Positions 34,477-42,132 of a DNA stretch of 42,132 bases are shown here, in pieces. The stretch's first letter is position 1. Each line of letters begins with the position of its first letter. The position numbers were made by a program, and so were the translations under genes. The notes under the pieces are model-generated. The model searched no databases. It was not told the origin of the DNA and worked only from the letters and a program-made list of their open reading frames with translations. The stretch covers positions 1 to 42,132 of the forward strand of contig JAGCSR010000052.1 in the NCBI GenBank assembly GCA_017964005.1, read 5' to 3'. Source of the stretch: Clostridiales bacterium. Lineage in GTDB: Bacteria; Bacillota; Clostridia; Saccharofermentanales; Saccharofermentanaceae.

Positions 34477-35592
34477 CTAAGCTGCATCCTGCAATATACC
34501 TTCTTCCGCAGCCTCAGGCTTCCGGTACTGTTCTTTGGCACGGCTCACATCGTCCGGATATATCTTGGCAAAATCGTTCTTCATGGAGATAGGTGTATAA
34601 CCCATGTCCTTATATTCTGCCGACTTCTCATTCCAATCCTGGGTTCCCCATTCGCGTTCATTGTCATCGGCCACGACCATAAATGCTTTCGCAGGATAAG
34701 GGTTCCTCGAGTCGATCGTGTAATTCATCATGCTCGTATCACTCCCGCTGTTGCCGAAAGCCAGGACCGGGCGCTTACCGATCTCCCTCTCGATATAGAT
34801 CGCCTTGTTGGCATTAAGGTTCTTCTGGATGAATCCGCCTGTTAAGACTAATTGATCGTTGTCTATGTATTTATAATCCATATTCGAAGACTCATTCTCA
34901 TGTCCTTTGACTTTCACCTCAAAGTCCGTCCCGATAACATGGTTCGGCGTGACATAATCAGCGAAAGCGGAATTTGCCACAACGGCACGGGTAGTCGTTC
35001 TCTCTGTCCCGCTGATAACATAGATCGTAAAACCGTTATCGTAAAGGTACTTAAGCAGTTCCGTCATAGGAAGATAGGCGCTGTCGATATATCGCATATT
35101 CTCAAAACTCGAAGTATTCTTCTTGCCGAATTCTACCGCGTAGTCGTAGTATTCTTCCATCGTCATTCCGGCATAAGCCCTGGCGAAGTTTCTTGCCAGA
35201 GCCTCATCCGCCTTGTATCCGGGTTCTATGGACGCGGCAACCTGTTTGAGTTCATCAGATACTCTCTCGGGGTGGTCATTGAGACAGTATTCGATAAACA
35301 TCATCGTATCGTAGTATGTGTAGTACGTCTCACATACCAAAGTACCATCCATGTCAAACACCGCGATACGGTCTTCTTCCGGAATAAAGTTATCTTTATC
35401 ATTCGGGTCCGTAACCTTGGAAACATAGTCACACAGTTCTTCCGCCACCTTCGAGTCCTCTTTCCAATACTGACTCAATGGCAGATCTTTCTTTGTCGCA
35501 GTCCTGGCGCTGATAATAAGTATCAGGACCAACGCGACGCCGGCGAGAAGGCTCATAACCGCTGCAAATATTCTTCTGTTCTGATCTTCCAT
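34477..35592 (-). CDS. Membrane-anchored HAD-family phosphatase (phosphoserine-phosphatase-like)
   Basis: A 371-residue protein with one membrane segment at about 8-26 and the catalytic part probably outside. HAD motif I is FDMDGTLVCE near residue 77-87, motif II is VISGTERTT near 198-206, and motif IV is FGNSGSDTSMM near 285-295, all in order and complete. The helical cap resembles the HAD-IB (phosphoserine phosphatase-like) group. It should hydrolyse phosphate esters at the cell surface; the substrate is unknown. AGGAG precedes the ATG, 4 bases after the SDR stop. Confidence 0.9.
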   Translation of the reverse strand: MEDQNRRIFAAVMSLLAGVALVLILIISARTATKKDLPLSQYWKEDSKVAEELCDYVSKVTDPNDKDNFIPEEDRIAVFDMDGTLVCETYYTYYDTMMFIEYCLNDHPERVSDELKQVAASIEPGYKADEALARNFARAYAGMTMEEYYDYAVEFGKKNTSSFENMRYIDSAYLPMTELLKYLYDNGFTIYVISGTERTTTRAVVANSAFADYVTPNHVIGTDFEVKVKGHENESSNMDYKYIDNDQLVLTGGFIQKNLNANKAIYIEREIGKRPVLAFGNSGSDTSMMNYTIDSRNPYPAKAFMVVADDNEREWGTQDWNEKSAEYKDMGYTPISMKNDFAKIYPDDVSRAKEQYRKPEAAEEGILQDAA

Positions 35593-35596
35593 GTCA

Positions 35597-36436
35597 TTAT
35601 CTCCTGATTAAGTTGTCGCTGAATTCATACAGTTTACGGGCAAGGTCCGGATCCTTAGATCTCTTGGACGATTTTGCCGGCCTGCATTTATAGAAATATT
35701 CTCCGGTAATATCTTTTACCGATTCGTCAGTTGCAAGAAATATCGCAGTCCTTGCCCCTTCCTCAGGGGTCTGGAAAAAGGGCTTGAGCATCCCCGTTAT
35801 CGTCTTGCCGAATCCGGTATCCCGGTCTATCCCGATATTCGTGGCAACCGCCCCGGGGTGACAGCAGTTTACGGTTATACCCCTGTCTGCAACACGGCGT
35901 GCAAGTTCCCTGGTAAAAAGAACATTGGCAAGCTTGCTCTGTGAATATGCTTTGATCACATTGAACCCTTTGGAAAGGTTTATATCATCAAAATGGATCT
36001 TGCCCGTCTTATGCGCGCCGGACGCAACATTTACTATCCTTGAGCCTTCCACCATAAGATCGAGAAGCTCTGTTGTCAGAAGGAAGTGTCCGATGTGATT
36101 TATGCCGAACTGCTTTTCGAGTCCCTCCTTCGTCTCTTCCCTCTTAAGTGATATAAAACCTGCATTGTTCACCAATATATCCAGATGGTCAAATCTCTCC
36201 TTCACCTGCGCCGCAAAAGATCTTATCGAATCGTAATCCCCGAGGTCGCAGAGAATAAGATACGTCCTGCCGTTGCCGTCTGATGTCAGTTTGGCAAGTG
36301 CTTCTCTGCCCCTGTTCTCGTTTCTGCAGAGCATTATAACCGTTGCGCCCTTGTCGAGGAGTGCGCGCGCTGTCGCCAATCCCATACCCGAGTTGGCTCC
36401 CGTTACTATCGCAACTTTTCCCGACAGACGATCCAT
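35597..36436 (-). CDS. SDR-family oxidoreductase (retinol-dehydrogenase-like)
   Basis: A 279-residue short-chain dehydrogenase. The start at 36436 follows GGGGAT by 7 bases; a TTG five codons earlier would also fit the frame. The NAD(P) motif is TGANSGMG (near residue 12-19), with the Arg in MLCRNENRGREA pointing to NADPH. NNAG, the catalytic Ser (NVASGAH) and YSQSK complete the site. The closest group by motif is the retinol dehydrogenase/WW-oxidoreductase-like set. The basic tail (RPAKSSKRSKDPDLARKLYEFS) is typical. It should reduce a hydrophobic carbonyl. It starts 5 bases after the alpha/beta hydrolase stop. Confidence 0.93.
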   Translation of the reverse strand: MDRLSGKVAIVTGANSGMGLATARALLDKGATVIMLCRNENRGREALAKLTSDGNGRTYLILCDLGDYDSIRSFAAQVKERFDHLDILVNNAGFISLKREETKEGLEKQFGINHIGHFLLTTELLDLMVEGSRIVNVASGAHKTGKIHFDDINLSKGFNVIKAYSQSKLANVLFTRELARRVADRGITVNCCHPGAVATNIGIDRDTGFGKTITGMLKPFFQTPEEGARTAIFLATDESVKDITGEYFYKCRPAKSSKRSKDPDLARKLYEFSDNLIRR

Positions 36437-36441
36437 ACCGC

Positions 36442-37302
36442 TTATCCCCAATACCTTACCGCATCGCCGATCAGGTCGTACCCGTCGAGAACCGGCTTAA
36501 ATACCATTCCCGTATGTCCTTTGGATCCTTCACCGAACAACTTGTATTGCACTTTATTCCTCTTCAGGATCTCCTCGAAGTGATATGTCATCTTATGAAG
36601 GACATCCTTCCTGTTCGTGATAAGAACGGTCTTGGGAAACCTGGCGATATCCTCATTCTCATCGAAAACAAGATACTTATATCTCTTGTCTTCCTTATAC
36701 CCTTTGGGAAATACCATTCTCCTCATTCCGTTATATGCGATACTGTTCTTATAGAAGTGCATAAGTCCGCAGTCCAAAAATACTCCGCTGAACTCAAAAT
36801 CCCTCGGGGTGATCCCGTAGTCTTCCGCCATACCGGGGTTTAAGCAAAGGAGTGCTTCTGCTGCGGCCAACACACCTCCTGACGAATGTCCAGCGATATA
36901 CATCCTGTTGACATCGCCGCCATAGGCTTCGGCATTCTCCCTCACCCAACTCACAGCTTTATCGATATCTTCTATCTGATCGAAAACGGTATATTCCGGA
37001 TACGCGAGCCTGAAGTCAACTTCGAAGACGACAAAGCCGTGCTGCGCAAAGACATTTGCAAACACCTGATCGAAAGCCTTGCCGTAAGATATGAACCCTC
37101 CGCCGTGTATATCGATCAGGACGGGCTTGGAGATCCCGTCGTCAGAATAGCAGATATCCAGCGTATGCTCGGGGACATTATCATCTATATAATGAACATC
37201 CGGGACCTGCAGGATCTTATCTGACAGCTGCGACAGATCGATGCGCTCTAAGTCCGCGGCGTAGGCTTTCTGCCCGCTTATCTTCATGATCTTGTTGATC
37301 AT
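36442..37302 (-). CDS. Alpha/beta hydrolase, HSL-type esterase
   Basis: A 286-residue enzyme of the hormone-sensitive-lipase/BD-FAE-like group. The oxyanion motif IDIHGGGFISYG is near residue 63-74, the nucleophile elbow GHSSGG near 145 and the C-terminal GHTGMVF carries the likely catalytic His. An acidic residue is likely in the VLITNRKDVLHK region. It should cleave short acyl esters. No signal peptide. It follows the other hydrolase by one base and is followed by the SDR, which suggests a pathway that releases and reduces or oxidises an ester-linked compound. Confidence 0.92.
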   Translation of the reverse strand: MINKIMKISGQKAYAADLERIDLSQLSDKILQVPDVHYIDDNVPEHTLDICYSDDGISKPVLIDIHGGGFISYGKAFDQVFANVFAQHGFVVFEVDFRLAYPEYTVFDQIEDIDKAVSWVRENAEAYGGDVNRMYIAGHSSGGVLAAAEALLCLNPGMAEDYGITPRDFEFSGVFLDCGLMHFYKNSIAYNGMRRMVFPKGYKEDKRYKYLVFDENEDIARFPKTVLITNRKDVLHKMTYHFEEILKRNKVQYKLFGEGSKGHTGMVFKPVLDGYDLIGDAVRYWG

Positions 37303-37303
37303 A

Positions 37304-38161
37304 TCAGATCTTCACCTCTCCCATCGCTTCTTCTGATGCCTCATGCCATACCGCGAAGAACATCATGTGTGTCCCGCCGGGGATGATATGCAGCCTCTTT
37401 GCATTATATGTCTTGCTTAAGTATTCCGCAAACTTTACGGTAGTAGTCTGATCGCGGTCTCCGTTCCATACATATACCGGGATGTCGCCGGATATCACGG
37501 GATGGGAACGGGCAGAGAACAGGGCGATGGCATCGTAGTAAGCGCCCTTCCCCTTCTTGGTGACCGACATAAGTTCCGCGTTCCTGTAGATATCTTTGTG
37601 TTTCCTGTATATCTCCTGCTCAGGATCCGACATCTGATCTATCCTGTCAGATATGATCTTATCGACTCTTCTGTTCACCACCGACGAGGTAATAAGGAAA
37701 TATAATCTTGCTATGGGCCTGCACCTGGTGATAAAGAAGCGTCTTTTGCGAAGATCGCGGGTCATCAGGTGTTCAGTCTCACCGCAATTGAGTGGAATAA
37801 GGCTGGATAACAATGTTACAGATCTCGTGATATCGGGGTTTTGCTCCGCAAAGACCTGCGCATAGCATCCGCCCGCACTGTGCCCGAAAACATGCACTTC
37901 TTTGACCCCGTGTTCTTCCAAAACACCCTTTATTATGGCAAAAAAGTCCTCCATACCGTATTCGCCTATGAGGTCCGACTGCCCTACTCCCGGCCTGTCG
38001 AAAGACAGAACACATGTCCCTGCCCGGTCCGCGTCAGGAGGCAGGAAATCCGATGATGCCAGGAACCCGTGGAAGAACAGACAGCAGACTTCCGTCCACT
38101 CTCCGTACCTCGTGAAGGTAATAACCTTGCCGTTTTTCGTTGTCGATTCGCAACATACCAT
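37304..38161 (-). CDS. Alpha/beta hydrolase
   Basis: A 285-residue hydrolase of the classic fold. FFHGFLASSDFL gives the oxyanion region, FDRPGVGQSD the following loop, GHSAGG (Ser near 94) the nucleophile elbow, and the C-terminal PGGTHMMFF the catalytic His. The acid residue is likely in VYVWNGDRDQTT. It could be an esterase, lipase or haloalkane-type enzyme; the substrate cannot be chosen. It is the first gene of the operon with a weak AAGAAG site. No signal peptide. Confidence 0.92.
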   Translation of the reverse strand: MVCCESTTKNGKVITFTRYGEWTEVCCLFFHGFLASSDFLPPDADRAGTCVLSFDRPGVGQSDLIGEYGMEDFFAIIKGVLEEHGVKEVHVFGHSAGGCYAQVFAEQNPDITRSVTLLSSLIPLNCGETEHLMTRDLRKRRFFITRCRPIARLYFLITSSVVNRRVDKIISDRIDQMSDPEQEIYRKHKDIYRNAELMSVTKKGKGAYYDAIALFSARSHPVISGDIPVYVWNGDRDQTTTVKFAEYLSKTYNAKRLHIIPGGTHMMFFAVWHEASEEAMGEVKI

Positions 38162-38340
38162 AGGTATTCTTCTTTCTTATACCTGTTTAAAGTACTATAG
38201 CACATCCCGTTTTCGAAAAATTTTTTATTCGGTTGTCATATCTGCAACTTTTCGTTGTCTATATGTGTATAAAGGTTAAATCGCACCGATCAAATGCGGG
38301 GGAAAAACCGAATACAATTGCCCAACAGGAGGTGGCTATT

Positions 38341-39975
38341 ATGAAGAGAAAGATAATTACAGCGCTTATGGCAGGCGCGATCGCAGTAACAGGGTCCGCG
38401 TGTTCTTCCGGGACAATGAGTCCTTCGTGCACGACGGCTGCTAACTACAAAGATTCTTATTCGACAGATGCGGTCTGTATGGAAACAACAGAAGGCGGCT
38501 ATTCATACGATATGAATGCCGCGGCAGACTGCGTGGAACGGGAATATCCGGAAGAGAAATGCCCGGATTACGGCTACCCTGATGAAGACTTCAACACCGA
38601 AGAATACAACACCATTAAAGAGAACGGATTTATAGATGTTCTTAACACACCGCTGTCGACTTTCGCGGCTGACGTGGATACCGGATCCTATTGCAATCTG
38701 AGAAGACTGATCCGCAACGGATGGGATCTTGATAACGTTGCATCAGCGATCAGGACTGAAGAGATGGTCAACTACTTCGATTACAAAGTTGACGACACCG
38801 ACAATGTGTTCAGCGTTCAGTACTCGGTAGGAGAGTGCCCCTGGAATAAGAGCAACAAACTCCTTCTGCTTACAATGCAGGCGAATGCAGAGACTAACGT
38901 GCCCAACGAAGGCAACAACTTCGTATTCCTTATCGACTCATCCGGATCCATGTCCAGCCCCGACAAGCTCGAGCTTGCCAAAGACAGCTTCAAGCTCCTG
39001 GCAGGAACATTAGGTCCCAAGGACCGTGTGTCCATCGTAACTTATTCCGGAAGCTCCGAGACCCTTCTGGTAGGATCTAACGACTATAACGAGATCGCAA
39101 GGACTCTCGACAAGATCAACGCTCACGGCGGAACAAACGGATCCGGCGGCATCAACGCTGCATACGATTGCGCTGAGAGGAATTTTGTAAAGAACGGCAA
39201 TAACCGCGTCATCATCGCATCCGACGGTGACATGAATCTCGGCATTACAAGCCAGAGCGGTCTTGTAGACCTCATCAAGCAGAAGAAGGAATCCGGCGTA
39301 TTCCTGACAGTATTGGGATTCGGTTCAGGCAACTACAGCGATGCCAATATGGAATCCATCGCAGATGCTGGCAACGGCAACTACTTCTATATCGATTCCG
39401 TCGAAGAGGCTGAAAGAGTCCTCTGCGAGAAGATGAAGCAGACAACAGTAACCGTAGCTAAGGATGTTAAGTTCCAGCTGGAATTCAATCCCGCGGAAGT
39501 TGCAGCATACAGACAGATCGGTTATGAGAACAGACAGATGTCCGCAAGGGATTTTGCCGACGATACCAAGGACGGCGGCGAGATCGGCGCAGGCGCACAG
39601 GTAACGGTCTGCTACGAGCTCCAGCTCACAGGCACAGGTTCCGATGATTCAAGCGGACTTAAGTATCAGAGCCTTAACCTTAACGACAAGGCAAAGACCG
39701 GTGAGCTTTGCACCGTATCCGTAAGATATAAGGCACCGACTTCCGATACGAGCTCCCTGATCGAGTACCCCCTCACCGATAAGGGAATCAGCAACCGCGA
39801 AGACTTCGACTTCATCAGCGGCGTTATCGAAGCATCCATGGTATTAAGGAACAGCGAGTACAAGGGCAATGCAACCCTCGATTCTGCAAGGCAGCTGGCC
39901 CGCGCAGGCTCCGGCAGCAACAGGTACAGAGCAGACTTCTGCGAACTTCTCGTAAGGCTCGGCGCTGACATGTAA
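38341..39975 (+). CDS. VWA-domain lipoprotein (YfbK-type)
   Basis: A 544-residue protein from the ATG behind AGGAGGTGG. The signal peptide ends in a lipobox (VTGSAC), so it is lipid-anchored outside. The region near 95-150 (TPLSTFAADVDTGSYCNLRRLIRNG) is the N-terminal part of the VWA-associated family. The VWA domain (about 195-370) has a MIDAS motif DSSGSMSSPDKLE, THGGTNGSGGI region and ASDGDMNLG. The last 160 residues match the DUF3520 region (SEYKGNATLDSARQLARAGSG). These proteins probably bind metal-dependent partners at the surface; the process is unknown. It stands alone with its own terminator. Confidence 0.94.
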   Translation: MKRKIITALMAGAIAVTGSACSSGTMSPSCTTAANYKDSYSTDAVCMETTEGGYSYDMNAAADCVEREYPEEKCPDYGYPDEDFNTEEYNTIKENGFIDVLNTPLSTFAADVDTGSYCNLRRLIRNGWDLDNVASAIRTEEMVNYFDYKVDDTDNVFSVQYSVGECPWNKSNKLLLLTMQANAETNVPNEGNNFVFLIDSSGSMSSPDKLELAKDSFKLLAGTLGPKDRVSIVTYSGSSETLLVGSNDYNEIARTLDKINAHGGTNGSGGINAAYDCAERNFVKNGNNRVIIASDGDMNLGITSQSGLVDLIKQKKESGVFLTVLGFGSGNYSDANMESIADAGNGNYFYIDSVEEAERVLCEKMKQTTVTVAKDVKFQLEFNPAEVAAYRQIGYENRQMSARDFADDTKDGGEIGAGAQVTVCYELQLTGTGSDDSSGLKYQSLNLNDKAKTGELCTVSVRYKAPTSDTSSLIEYPLTDKGISNREDFDFISGVIEASMVLRNSEYKGNATLDSARQLARAGSGSNRYRADFCELLVRLGADM

Positions 39976-40020
39976 TATGACTTAATTAACCAAATATCCG
40001 TAAAGCTCCTTCTTGGAATT

Positions 40021-40054
40021 GGGGTGTCTCAGGTCAGGTGAGATACCCCTTTCT
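40021..40054 (+). terminator. Terminator of the VWA lipoprotein gene
   Basis: An 11-bp stem with one G-U pair (40021-40031 with 40039-40049) is followed by a short T-rich tail. The arm sequence contains the TCTCA/TGAGA core. Confidence 0.82.
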
Positions 40055-40099
40055 AATTGAACTTTTTCGGGAAATAAAAGAAAAAGTCAGTTCATTTGC

Positions 40100-40327
40100 C
40101 TACATATACCCGCAGGAAGACTTCTCGGGACCATCGTCACCGGAGACGAACCTGGCGCGAAATTCCATATTGATCTCGGATATCTCCCGCTTGCCGTCGA
40201 TATAATCCTGATACATATCGGCAAGGCCCGGCGCGCACCCGTCACACATGCCTTCGATGCTGCCGATGGAATCAGCAACTATCTTCTCGCGTTCTTCTTT
40301 TGTCGTATCTTTGATAAGTATGCTCAT
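40100..40327 (-). CDS. Small conserved-looking protein with a CxxC motif
   Basis: 75 residues from the ATG at 40327 behind AGGTG; a GTG ten codons earlier has no site. It is acidic and soluble with a CDGC pair (near residue 28-31) followed by APGLADMYQDYIDGKREI, and it ends with CGYM. I recall small proteins with this CDGCxPGL..YQDYIDGK pattern in Clostridia, where they carry doubtful names, but I cannot assign a function. The Cys pair and Asp/Glu residues could bind metal. It follows the GNAT gene by 42 bases on the same strand. Confidence 0.78.
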   Translation of the reverse strand: MSILIKDTTKEEREKIVADSIGSIEGMCDGCAPGLADMYQDYIDGKREISEINMEFRARFVSGDDGPEKSSCGYM

Positions 40328-40369
40328 ATGTACATTCACCTGCTCTTCCGTGCTCACATGTTATTGCGG

Positions 40370-40891
40370 TCAGCACCACATCTCATAGAGGTACTCCCGG
40401 CGCTCTTCGGGAGACTGCTTGTTATGCCTGCCGCCCCGCTCGGCCTTGCGGGTCATTCCGATCTTCTCCATGACTCGCGTCGAAGGGATATTGGCAGTAT
40501 CACAGGTCGCGATAAAGTGCTTTATGCCGAGAACTTGCCGGGCGTAATCAAGAAGACCCGAAGCGGCCTCTGCAGCAAAACCTGAGCCGTGATATTTCTT
40601 ATTGATCACCCATCCGAACTCCGCGGTAGCGAAGTCATCTTCAAGATAAAGACTTACCGCTCCGATGTGGTTACCGTTATAGAATATCGCCATCTCGTAA
40701 AAAGACGGTCTGTCTTTGGCAAACTCCGTCTCGGCTTCTTTAATATATTCGACAGTGTCTTCCAAAGTATCGTTAGGAAGGTACATCATGTATGTCGTAT
40801 TCTCCGGGTCGCCGGCATATTCATGCGTCGATCCGAGATAGTCCATGCACATCGGGCGAAGTTCCAGTCTTTGTGTTCTGATGGTATCCAT
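40370..40891 (-). CDS. GNAT-family N-acetyltransferase, RimJ/RimL-like
   Basis: A 173-residue acetyltransferase with the RimJ/RimL start (TIRTQRLELRPM). The acetyl-CoA loop is GWVINKKYHGSGFAAEAASGLLDYA, a variant of the GxGxA pattern, and the C-terminal motif is TANIPSTRVMEKIGM. It may acetylate protein N-termini or small amines; the target is unknown. AGAGAA precedes the start. It lies 12 bases after the metallopeptidase stop and before the CxxC protein, on the same strand. Confidence 0.9.
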   Translation of the reverse strand: MDTIRTQRLELRPMCMDYLGSTHEYAGDPENTTYMMYLPNDTLEDTVEYIKEAETEFAKDRPSFYEMAIFYNGNHIGAVSLYLEDDFATAEFGWVINKKYHGSGFAAEAASGLLDYARQVLGIKHFIATCDTANIPSTRVMEKIGMTRKAERGGRHNKQSPEERREYLYEMWC

Positions 40892-40903
40892 GTCTGTTCT
40901 CTG

Positions 40904-42132
40904 TCAGTCTTCAAAGTGTACAGCTGACTGCATTACATTTTTTTCTACACACCAGTTACCGAACTTCGTAAAGACATCGTCGCCGAATACTTCCTTCAAA
41001 GTATCGGCATATCCTTCTACTTTAGCTTCACTGTATTCACCAGGGTCGCAATCATTTTTGTTGGAGACAGCCTTGTTCGTGAACTTCTTGTAGAAATCAC
41101 TGCCGTATTCATCGTGAAGGAAATTGAACAGCCATCTTCCGTAGGTATACTGTGCTCCTCTGTGTGCATGATCTATCTGGTGATAATCTTCGATAAAGAT
41201 CCTCTCCGCATTTGAGGCATTAACCACTTCCGGAACACCGTCAACATCATCAAGATCTTTCTTGTCAACGACCTCCCCGATCGAAGGATATTTATCGGCA
41301 AGTTTCTTAACGACTGTTGTTCCCGTGTATTCGGCAATACCTTCGCTTAAGATCTCAGTCCAATTGCGGTAGCGCCAGGTAATAGTATGTGTCATCTCAT
41401 GCGCAAAAGTATCATAATCGATATAATCCCTTCTGCGGCTGGGATCGTTCTTATAAGAAGGAACGGAATTCCAATAATCCATTGAGATCAACTCTTTCAT
41501 ATGGATGATGGTCTCATCGGCAGTGGCGCAGCTGATATATCCGGAATCATCCCTGTCAACAAACAGCATGACCGGGATCTTTGAACCTATGTCCCAACCT
41601 TCCCACGGTTGATAATCTCCATAATGGGCATACCCGATATTTCCGAAGTTGCAAACAAATCCTTCCGCATCATGTGAAATACCCAATGTGGATTCGATCT
41701 CATCTACTATGGCGTCAAGGTTAACGGTAAGATCTCCCGGAACGTCTATATCCTTCTCAAGGAACAGGATATATTTCTCAGACTCGATATAACAATAATC
41801 ATCTGCTATGAAGTGATGGTCCTTCACACCGTCGAGAGTGATCTTCTTATAAGGGGTCGTGTCCTTTGCGTTGGAACTTGTCGTAGGTGTCGCCACGGGA
41901 GTTGCCGTAGCCACAGGGATTTCCGTGGGTTTTGCCGTAGGTTCCGGGACAGATGTCACGGTAGGAACCGCAGTAGGGTCCGGTGCAGGTGTCGCAGTAG
42001 GAGCAGCACCGTTCTTGCCGTCGTATCTCCAAAGGAAAGTTACGATCTGTTTTCTTGTACATGTGCCCTTGGGATCGAACTTCTTTGTGCCGGATATCCC
42101 TGTCGTTACTCCCTTGTCTTTTGCCCACATGA
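40904..42132 (-). CDS. Secreted HExxH metallopeptidase with SLH-like repeat (5' end cut by window)
   Basis: The frame is open to the window edge, so the N-terminus lies outside. The visible part begins with the end of an SLH-type repeat (GVTTGISGTKKFDPKGTCTRKQIVTFLWRY), which attaches proteins to the cell surface. A Thr-Pro linker of about 45 residues follows, then a peptidase-like domain of about 300 residues with HEMTHTITWRY (zinc ligands His and His, catalytic Glu) and the third ligand Glu in SEGIAEYTG, about 19 residues on. This is a gluzincin-type site. The C-terminal part has HRGAQYTYGRWLFNFLHDEYG and a FxKF segment near the end. A surface protease is likely; the exact family was not recognised. 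Confidence 0.88.
   Translation of the reverse strand, partial: MWAKDKGVTTGISGTKKFDPKGTCTRKQIVTFLWRYDGKNGAAPTATPAPDPTAVPTVTSVPEPTAKPTEIPVATATPVATPTTSSNAKDTTPYKKITLDGVKDHHFIADDYCYIESEKYILFLEKDIDVPGDLTVNLDAIVDEIESTLGISHDAEGFVCNFGNIGYAHYGDYQPWEGWDIGSKIPVMLFVDRDDSGYISCATADETIIHMKELISMDYWNSVPSYKNDPSRRRDYIDYDTFAHEMTHTITWRYRNWTEILSEGIAEYTGTTVVKKLADKYPSIGEVVDKKDLDDVDGVPEVVNASNAERIFIEDYHQIDHAHRGAQYTYGRWLFNFLHDEYGSDFYKKFTNKAVSNKNDCDPGEYSEAKVEGYADTLKEVFGDDVFTKFGNWCVEKNVMQSAVHFED
41880..42010 (-). repeat. Thr-Pro-type codon repeat in the metallopeptidase gene
   Basis: Degenerate TPTAVPTVT-like repeats, a shorter relative of the linker in the FecR-domain gene at 10536-10955. It is a flexible surface linker. 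Confidence 0.85.

Noticed and set aside
34852..35607. Plus-strand 251-codon frame
   Set aside because: It is antisense to the HAD phosphatase gene with all HAD motifs in place.

Overview
The window looks like chromosomal DNA of an anaerobic member of the Clostridia (Bacillota), most likely a gut or rumen lineage near Lachnospiraceae or Oscillospirales. This is an inference. It rests on strong GGAGG ribosome binding sites, TATAAT -10 boxes that often carry an extended TGn, lipoproteins and cell-wall proteins of Gram-positive type, a class II GalT, a split PntA, an SLH-type repeat of the CTRxQxVTFLWR kind, and Thr-Pro-Thr-Ala linkers. I see no rRNA, tRNA, CRISPR array, phage gene or transposase. 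The genes are densely packed, many overlap by 1-16 nt, and the window cuts a gene at each end.

Region by region. 1-1060 (-): 3' part of a membrane-anchored protein with SH3-like domains. 1257-4314 (+): three-gene proton-translocating transhydrogenase operon (pntAA, pntAB, pntB) behind a structured-looking leader and ending at a strong terminator. 4343-6725 (+): a partner-switching pair, a STAS anti-sigma antagonist and a membrane protein that fuses a sensor, HAMP, a SpoIIE phosphatase and an RsbW-type kinase. 6753-11810 (-): an overlapping operon for a FecR-domain protein, a CHASE2 adenylate cyclase and an MBL-GAF-GGDEF protein, which joins cAMP and c-di-GMP signalling in one transcript. 11844-13636: GNAT and HAD phosphatase (-), then a DtxR/MntR-type regulator (+). 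13759-17212: an OmpR-type two-component system (-) divergent from an HtrA-type protease (+). 17211-18864: cation diffusion facilitator (-) and a small lipoprotein (+). 18905-21717 (+): galK-galT for galactose use.

21736-28019 (-) carries a GNAT and a MATE exporter, a coupled pair (large ATP-grasp protein plus GNAT) behind a promoter, short leader ORF and terminator that look like an attenuator, and a PEBP-domain lipoprotein. 28129-31495 (-) is a tight run: AAC(3)-like acetyltransferase, DUF5680-like protein, DUF3592-like membrane protein, GrpB-like protein and AraC regulator. 31582-33986 (-) has an XRE membrane regulator and a large esterase. 34033-38161 (-) is a near-continuous operon of two alpha/beta hydrolases, an SDR oxidoreductase, a membrane-anchored HAD phosphatase and a truncated metallo-beta-lactamase-fold gene. 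38341-40053 (+) is a VWA-domain lipoprotein with its terminator. 40100-42132 (-) holds a small Cys-containing protein, a GNAT, and the end of a secreted HExxH metallopeptidase with an SLH-like repeat.

The parts most worth following up are the FecR/cyclase/GGDEF operon, the PEP-synthase-like ATP-grasp protein that lacks a visible phosphohistidine domain, and the attenuator-like leader in front of it. All functions are read from motifs by eye; no database search was possible.
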